From NCBI GenBank assembly GCA_054601695.1, contig BAAHQB010000185.1, forward strand, positions 1 to 64,000: a DNA stretch of 64,000 nucleotides. Direction: 5' to 3'. The stretch's first letter is position 1; every line of letters starts with the position of its first letter. The notes under the pieces were generated by a model. It worked only from the letters and a program-made list of their open reading frames with translations, was not told where the DNA came from and did no database searches. The DNA comes from Amorphochlora amoebiformis. Lineage: Eukaryota; Cercozoa; Chlorarachniophyceae. Positions 43,460-64,000 of this stretch are shown piece after piece. The position numbers and the translations under genes were made by a program.

Positions 43460-44230
43460 GGGCGTTTTTACATCATTTTTATGCATTAGGCTAGCACTTC
43501 GTACAGTCCAGAGGGTCTGAAACACTTGCTGTGCATCTATTGAATGCGATGAATGCTCCAGTAATCTCGGAACTATAAAGTTCGTATACTTATGGTTCTG
43601 GATGTTAACGATCATCGTCGTCTTCTAGCTATCATCTAGATCATAGTCATGCTATCAATGCCGTTATCTAGATTATATGCTGATTACATCTTGTGACCAA
43701 TACCTAGTAACCTAATTAAGTTAGGCCTAACGCAAGTCTAGAAGAAGATCGCAGATCTAGTAGATAGTCTAGACTCTAGATACTGGAGATAGTCTAGATA
43801 GTAGATAGTATAGTAAGCTATTCCTGGCAGCGTTACATAGTACGTGTGGTTGGAACTAGTGGAAGCTAGAGAAACTGCACTCAGAAACTGCACTCAGTAG
43901 TGCTAGTACAGTAGTCTTAGTAGTAATATACAAATATCTAGAATATTGCTATTCTAGTATTGGCCCTGAACTTGTCTAGCTTCTAGAGCTTGTCATACAG
44001 CGCATATTCAGTGACACATATCTAGATATCATATTACTACTAGTACCTAGTAACCTCCAGTAACTAATACAATACTATCTAGACAATAGTCATTCATGAA
44101 TCATGATAATCTAGACTCAAGTGGACAGCTACACATTAGACTCAGTTGGATAACCTAAACTTAGTTTATTACTAAGTATGACCCGGGCTATACGGCGGAC
44201 TTTTCCTTTGGCCTAAGAAATTAAAATTAT
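43460..44230. other. CTAG-rich island
   Basis: About 770 bp of complex, non-microsatellite DNA in which the tetranucleotide CTAG, often as TCTAGA, recurs far more often than expected (over 20 times between about 43620 and 44140 by eye, against about 2 by chance). No frame of useful length and no family recognised. Confidence 0.6.
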
Positions 44231-45379
<1,149 letters not shown>

Positions 45380-46644
45380 TTATTCTAAAACCCACTCGCG
45401 AACACCAAGGGCGACGAGAACCTCAAGATGAAGCATCTTCAAAGCTATAAAGTCGCGTTCTAATCCTCGTTTGAAAACCTGAACAGTACAGTATTGTCAT
45501 GTCTCAAAGAAAAGAGAAAGAGAAGGAGAGAAATGGAAGTGTCGAAGGGGGTGTATAGAGGGAGATGGGAAGAGATAAATTACAATTAACACCTTCAACT
45601 CATGTTCTAGCAAGAAATCAGCCGACGAGTAGTGCTTATTTTCCAATGCCACTTCTCTCGCTGTCTTCAAATCCTGTCCCCGGCTGCACGGATGAACCCC
45701 CGAGTCTATTAAGTACTCAAGAACCTCAACATGATTGTCGGCAGCTGCTGCATGCAAAGGCGTATTCCCCCTCAAGTCCCTCATCTCGTAGTCGGCATTC
45801 CCATCCTCTACAAGATATCGAACTATCTGAATATGACTGCGAGCTGCAGCGTACGTGAGAGCTGTCTCCCCCTTATCTCCACACTTACAATCCACTGCAG
45901 CCCTCACCTCGGTGAGATAACGGACGGTCTTCAGGTGGTTATGATAGGCCGCCGCTGAGAGCGCTGTATCCCCTCGCTTGGTTTGGGCGTTGATCGCAGC
46001 CTTCCCGTATTCCACGAGATAGCGCACGACATCCACATTATTTTTCCAGGCGGCGAAGGTCAGGGCTGTATCCCCGTTTGTCGTCGGGATGTTGACGTTG
46101 GCCCCGCAGCTAGCGAGCACTCGAACGGTGTCCAGGTGGTTGCGGCGGGCGGCGAGAATTAGGGCTGTGTTTCCATATTTGTCTCTCCGATTGACATTCG
46201 CTCGCCCAAATTCAATGAGATAACGTACTATTTGTACACGGCCGTACATCGCGCCATATATGAGGGCTGTCCAGCTGGAGGTGGTTGGAAGTAAGTGTGA
46301 TGAAACCCTGAATCTGTGTAACCTACCCGGCTTCTCCAGCGTAATCAACAGGAACTCCTGAAGATAAGCTCCTTCTTACCCTCCAAAGGTCCCCTGTTAT
46401 GCACAGATACGGATCAAAAGGGTTAACTGGCAAACCAATCATGAAAATTACTACCGTTCCCAGCTGCTGCAATAAGCCCCTCGCCACAAACAACTAGAGA
46501 ATTATTTCGCCGCGGGTTAAATGGTGGAGATTTGGAGTCTGTCGGGCAGGAAGCGCACGCCACACGTGTCCCAGCGGCACCCATTGCTGGTGTCGTCACA
46601 AAGGCTCCATCGCGCTTCCTGACAATTCTTCGGCTAATCAACAT
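45380..46644 (-). CDS. Ankyrin-repeat protein, 4 exons, 345 aa
   Basis: Exons on the minus strand are 46644-46455, 46393-46327, 46274-45593 and 45478-45380 (1038 bp). Introns have GT-AG ends and lengths of 61, 52 and 114 bp; their phases match exactly. Residues 57-85 form a first ankyrin unit (LIAAAGNGDLWRVRRSL...). From residue 86 six clear repeats follow, each starting G.TAL or G.TPL with the VRYL helix (for example GNTALILAARRNHLDTVRVL), and a degenerate last one ends near residue 313. Residues 1-56 are a basic, Cys-containing leader without a known domain; the last 32 residues are helical and end in EWVLE. Ankyrin repeats bind proteins; the partner cannot be inferred. An AATAAA lies at 45372-45367, 8 bp past the stop. 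Start chosen as the first in-frame ATG; a longer 5' exon is possible. Confidence 0.88.
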
Positions 46645-46755
46645 ATAAGGGTGTTGTATTACGCTATGTCACAGGTTTAATCGTGACACTCCGTTATATC
46701 ACGTCTTTTCCTTACCGAATAATTAAAAGCCGAAAAACTTTCTCGAACGGCAGCG
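46645..46755. promoter_or_regulatory. Compact divergent promoter region (111 bp between start codons)
   Basis: Separates the ankyrin gene (minus) from the rubredoxin gene (plus). It must hold both 5' UTRs and at least core promoter sequence unless upstream non-coding exons exist. It contains three related motifs, ATGTCACAGG, CGTGACACTC and TATCACGTC, but no TATA box that I would defend. Confidence 0.5.
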
Positions 46756-49805
<3,050 letters not shown>

Positions 49806-50900
49806 GTCTAGTGGCAGAAGCTTGATCCGTGATCAAAGATCACCCCTACTCCAGCATTGAGTACTGGACCAACAGACCTCTGCTGCAAGCAGACTTGTAT
49901 CCTGTCAGTCTAGTCAGACGTCACGTAATGGGCCGGATTATTAAGTGTACGCTGCCTATTTCAATACTGGCTACATATATACAGGCCTAAAGTTTCATGC
50001 ATGTAAATAGTCAAATTTATAGTATATGAGACCAATTTATACTTGCATAATTGATCTATGATACATAGATCATAGGCCGTGAAGGTATCTATACTATTGT
50101 TTTATAGCTTTGTTGCCGGTTGACCGGTATGTGCATACTCTAGACACTATAGGTATATATATATATATATATATATATAGGCTATCATATCGTGTATGCC
50201 GAATGTCAGCCGTTTAAGCACTATAGCTTATCTTACATTGACTCAACAGGATGACAAGATCAAAGGAGAACTATGATCTGACTTAAAAAATTGGTATACA
50301 TGTATCCTAGTCTTCACTGTATATCACAGTAGCTGAGGTGCTACTACACATCCACACACCTTAATCTTCTTTATTCAAAATTGAACGAATATATATAGGC
50401 TGAAATTGAATCATGATCCCGGATCATATCCATATGATAGTACTCTAGAGCTTTCCGAGGTTTGTGTTATATGACTGTATTAATATCAAGTACTAGCCAA
50501 CTTATGTATACATTCGATACGCCGCAGTATGTCTAGGGGTACTACCGTACCAGATATGAAAATAATCGCAGTTTAATCCAAGTTTAGCGATTTATGTCAC
50601 AGTCTACTACAGTATTGTCCCCCAAGATCCCCATAACCCACCATCGGCTTCCCTGGGATGTCCTCATAACTTTTGATCATCAGCGCCTTGATATCGGAGG
50701 GGGGGTGAAAATAAAAAAATCTGTATATTCAAGATTTCGTAGAACTAAACAACCAAGTTCAGTGTAGTCAAAATTTCGATATAGAAGAGAGCAGTGATAT
50801 GAACATGGTCTATTAATTTACCTAAATGTTTTTAAATCGTACACATATTACACACTGATATATTTATAATTTAAATTTTAAGAATCACCAGCTTTAAGGT

Positions 50901-51182
50901 CTACTGGGATCCACATGAACACATCCCGCAAAAAAGCGCACTTCCCATTTCTACGTTCATAGACATCTTGCACATTTTCTCGAACTCGAGAGGGAAACTC
51001 GATACAGAACAGCTTACCAGCTTAGGATTTTTCCCAATTCCAGGAGCATCACAATTATCATAAAAAGTCGGCCAACGCATATATCGTATGTCTTCAAAAG
51101 ATATCTTCGGATATCTCTTTATTTGATGATCTTTTCGCCTACAAATGGAGTCTCTGGCCGTGGGCCCGGTGACTGTGGCCAC
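50901..51182 (-). CDS. Possible exon(s) of an unrecognised minus-strand gene
   Basis: A 93-codon open frame with coding-like composition (FEDIRYMRWPTFYDNCDAPG, and a Cys-rich end). Its apparent start is a GTG, so it is more likely an internal or terminal exon than a complete gene. A good donor (GTAAGC) lies inside it after GKNPKL. It may belong with the stretch at 50625-50700. No domain recognised. Confidence 0.3.
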   Translation of the reverse strand: MATVTGPTARDSICRRKDHQIKRYPKISFEDIRYMRWPTFYDNCDAPGIGKNPKLVSCSVSSFPLEFEKMCKMSMNVEMGSALFCGMCSCGSQ

Positions 51183-51506
51183 CGAGTAGAGGCTTGTTAC
51201 TGGTTACTGGAGGTCCACCGTTAAAAGGTAAAAATAGAAGACTACACACAACATGAATTCTTAGAAAAATTTACTGAAGAATTGCAAGAAGGCGGAAATA
51301 TGAACGCCGAAGATTAAATTGCACGAATGGTGTTTAACCATGAACCTAGATCCTACAAGGTAGAATCTAGGAAGGAACAAAATCAAGGTATTTTTATATC
51401 AATAAATGTGTATTTCCATACTAAGCAGCAGGTTTCCCGAAGCCAAAACTGTGTGCAAATGTGCAGCGAAAGGGGAGGTGGGTTTGCGTCACAAGCGTAA
51501 AAGGTC

Positions 51507-51827
51507 GTGCCAGAAGTTAATATTCTTCACGTGTTTGATAATGTGGACCCCAGGACCTTGAACAAGAGCCCCTTAAGGTTTATGCAGAGACAGACTCTCG
51601 GGATAAGATATACAAGGTTCCTTTGTGGACACGTTATTAGCCGGGGTCAAAGTCAAATTTCAGGGTCTTCAACCTCCATTATTGCCCTGGAGACTCTGGG
51701 GAAGCGGTGGTTTTCAGGTTCTATGCCTACTATTGTTCCAGTTTGTGTTGATAGTGTATTTAGTATTGCCTTGACCAGCTATGAGCTTAACAGATCAGGC
51801 GTTAAGTTATCGAAAAATAATACTTAA
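51507..51827 (+). CDS. Unrecognised 106-codon open frame
   Basis: The longest frame of this intergenic region, starting MPEVNILHVFDNVDPRTLNK. There are no repeats and no domain I know. Composition is not repeat-derived, but no splice partners or related copy are visible, so it may be chance. Confidence 0.25.
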   Translation: MPEVNILHVFDNVDPRTLNKSPLRFMQRQTLGIRYTRFLCGHVISRGQSQISGSSTSIIALETLGKRWFSGSMPTIVPVCVDSVFSIALTSYELNRSGVKLSKNNT

Positions 51828-52048
51828 TGATTTCTCAATTTTCTGACCTTCTAGAGCCGTTTTTTCAAGATTTTCGAGAAAATCCAAACTAAAATCGGTG
51901 AAAGGATGATTTATAGACCCATTACTCCTAGTGCTAATTGCCTACCACAGACCAACTAGACCAATGCTCTAACACGCCTAGTATATGATATTATACAATT
52001 GTTTTCAGTATATCATAGTATGTATATCCGTAATTTATTCATGATATA

Positions 52049-52145
<97 letters not shown>

Positions 52146-52298
52146 GATTATCATTGAATACACAGATACTAGAGATACTGTACTTTACATATATTTATAC
52201 ATATATACATATTACATATATATATATATATATATATAGATACATATATGTAACATATATCATAGATAGTCTAGTGCAGCATATAGTATATATATACT

Positions 52299-52340
<42 letters not shown>

Positions 52341-52560
52341 TAGATATATATACACATATTTGTATGTTTTCTGTGATTCTCTGTCAAATAAATTTCCTTG
52401 ACTAATTATAAATATAAAATATACACAAATATACTGTTGACCACATTTACACACATTTCATAGGCTAGTATATGATATTAATTCAAATGAAAAGTAATTC
52501 AAGTATGCCGTAAAGATGGAAATCTAATATCATAATTACGTGATCAAGGGTTGATCAAAC

Positions 52561-64000
<11,440 letters not shown>

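Larger units (their letters stand above)
49806..52560. other. Convergent intergenic region between rubredoxin and receptor 3' ends
   Basis: Complex DNA to about 51990, rich in TCTAG/CTAGA and GATC-containing words in its first kilobase, then (TA)n to about 52330. Two short frames are listed separately. At about 50625-50700 the minus strand also has a coding-like stretch (MIKSYEDIPGKPMVGYGDLG) after an AAG acceptor-like site. Confidence 0.6.

Noticed and set aside
46350-46371. A 22-bp intron (GTAAGA...TTCAG) in the ankyrin gene
   Set aside because: Reading straight through gives DLWRVRRSLSSGVPVDYAGE, a normal ankyrin unit, in the correct phase.

Overview
The window is nuclear DNA of a plastid-bearing eukaryote, most likely an alga. 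Evidence for this: spliceosomal genes with GT-AG introns in every one I could reconstruct; a gene for the membrane-anchored rubredoxin of photosynthetic organisms (RBD1/RubA type) with a long leader containing a hydrophobic segment; degenerate TTAGGG-type arrays; Ty1/copia LTR retroelement fragments; and a very large load of (TA)n microsatellite. The exclusive use of GT-AG introns speaks against a typical dinoflagellate, but I cannot place the species.

Layout. Positions 1-38691 are one giant, imperfect palindrome. The left arm (1 to about 17864) and right arm (about 20672 to 38691) are inverted copies, and position 1 pairs with 38691, so the left arm may continue beyond the window. The arms have no credible genes. 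They hold (TA)n tracts, GA/CT-rich tracts, minisatellites, short dispersed repeats and TTAGGG-like arrays whose G-rich strand mostly points toward the centre in both arms, the polarity of a fused chromosome end. The centre (17116-21426) is two decayed head-to-head copies of one copia element; both share the same internal deletion in reverse transcriptase and each ends outward in a 238-bp LTR. A diverged and rearranged stretch (about 17865-20671) separates the arms.

38692-45379 is gene-poor: microsatellite, a solo LTR, a tRNA-like 87-bp element, a CTAG-rich island and one unassigned segment. From 45380 to the right edge there are three well-supported genes. An ankyrin-repeat gene (minus, 4 exons, 345 aa) and a plastid-type rubredoxin gene (plus, 7 exons, 248 aa) are divergently arranged with 111 bp between start codons. 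A large receptor gene (minus, 19 exons in the window, 894 codons to the stop, 5' end outside) encodes a REJ-like ectodomain, a GPS cleavage site and seven membrane segments that look like the THH1/TOM1/TOM3 family rather than polycystin. Its introns are filled with microsatellite and carry two LTR remnants.

The exon models were built by hand from open frames, splice consensus and intron phase; each closes exactly in frame (1038, 747 and 2685 bp). No transcript or database evidence was available. Coordinates of repeats with microsatellite edges are approximate.
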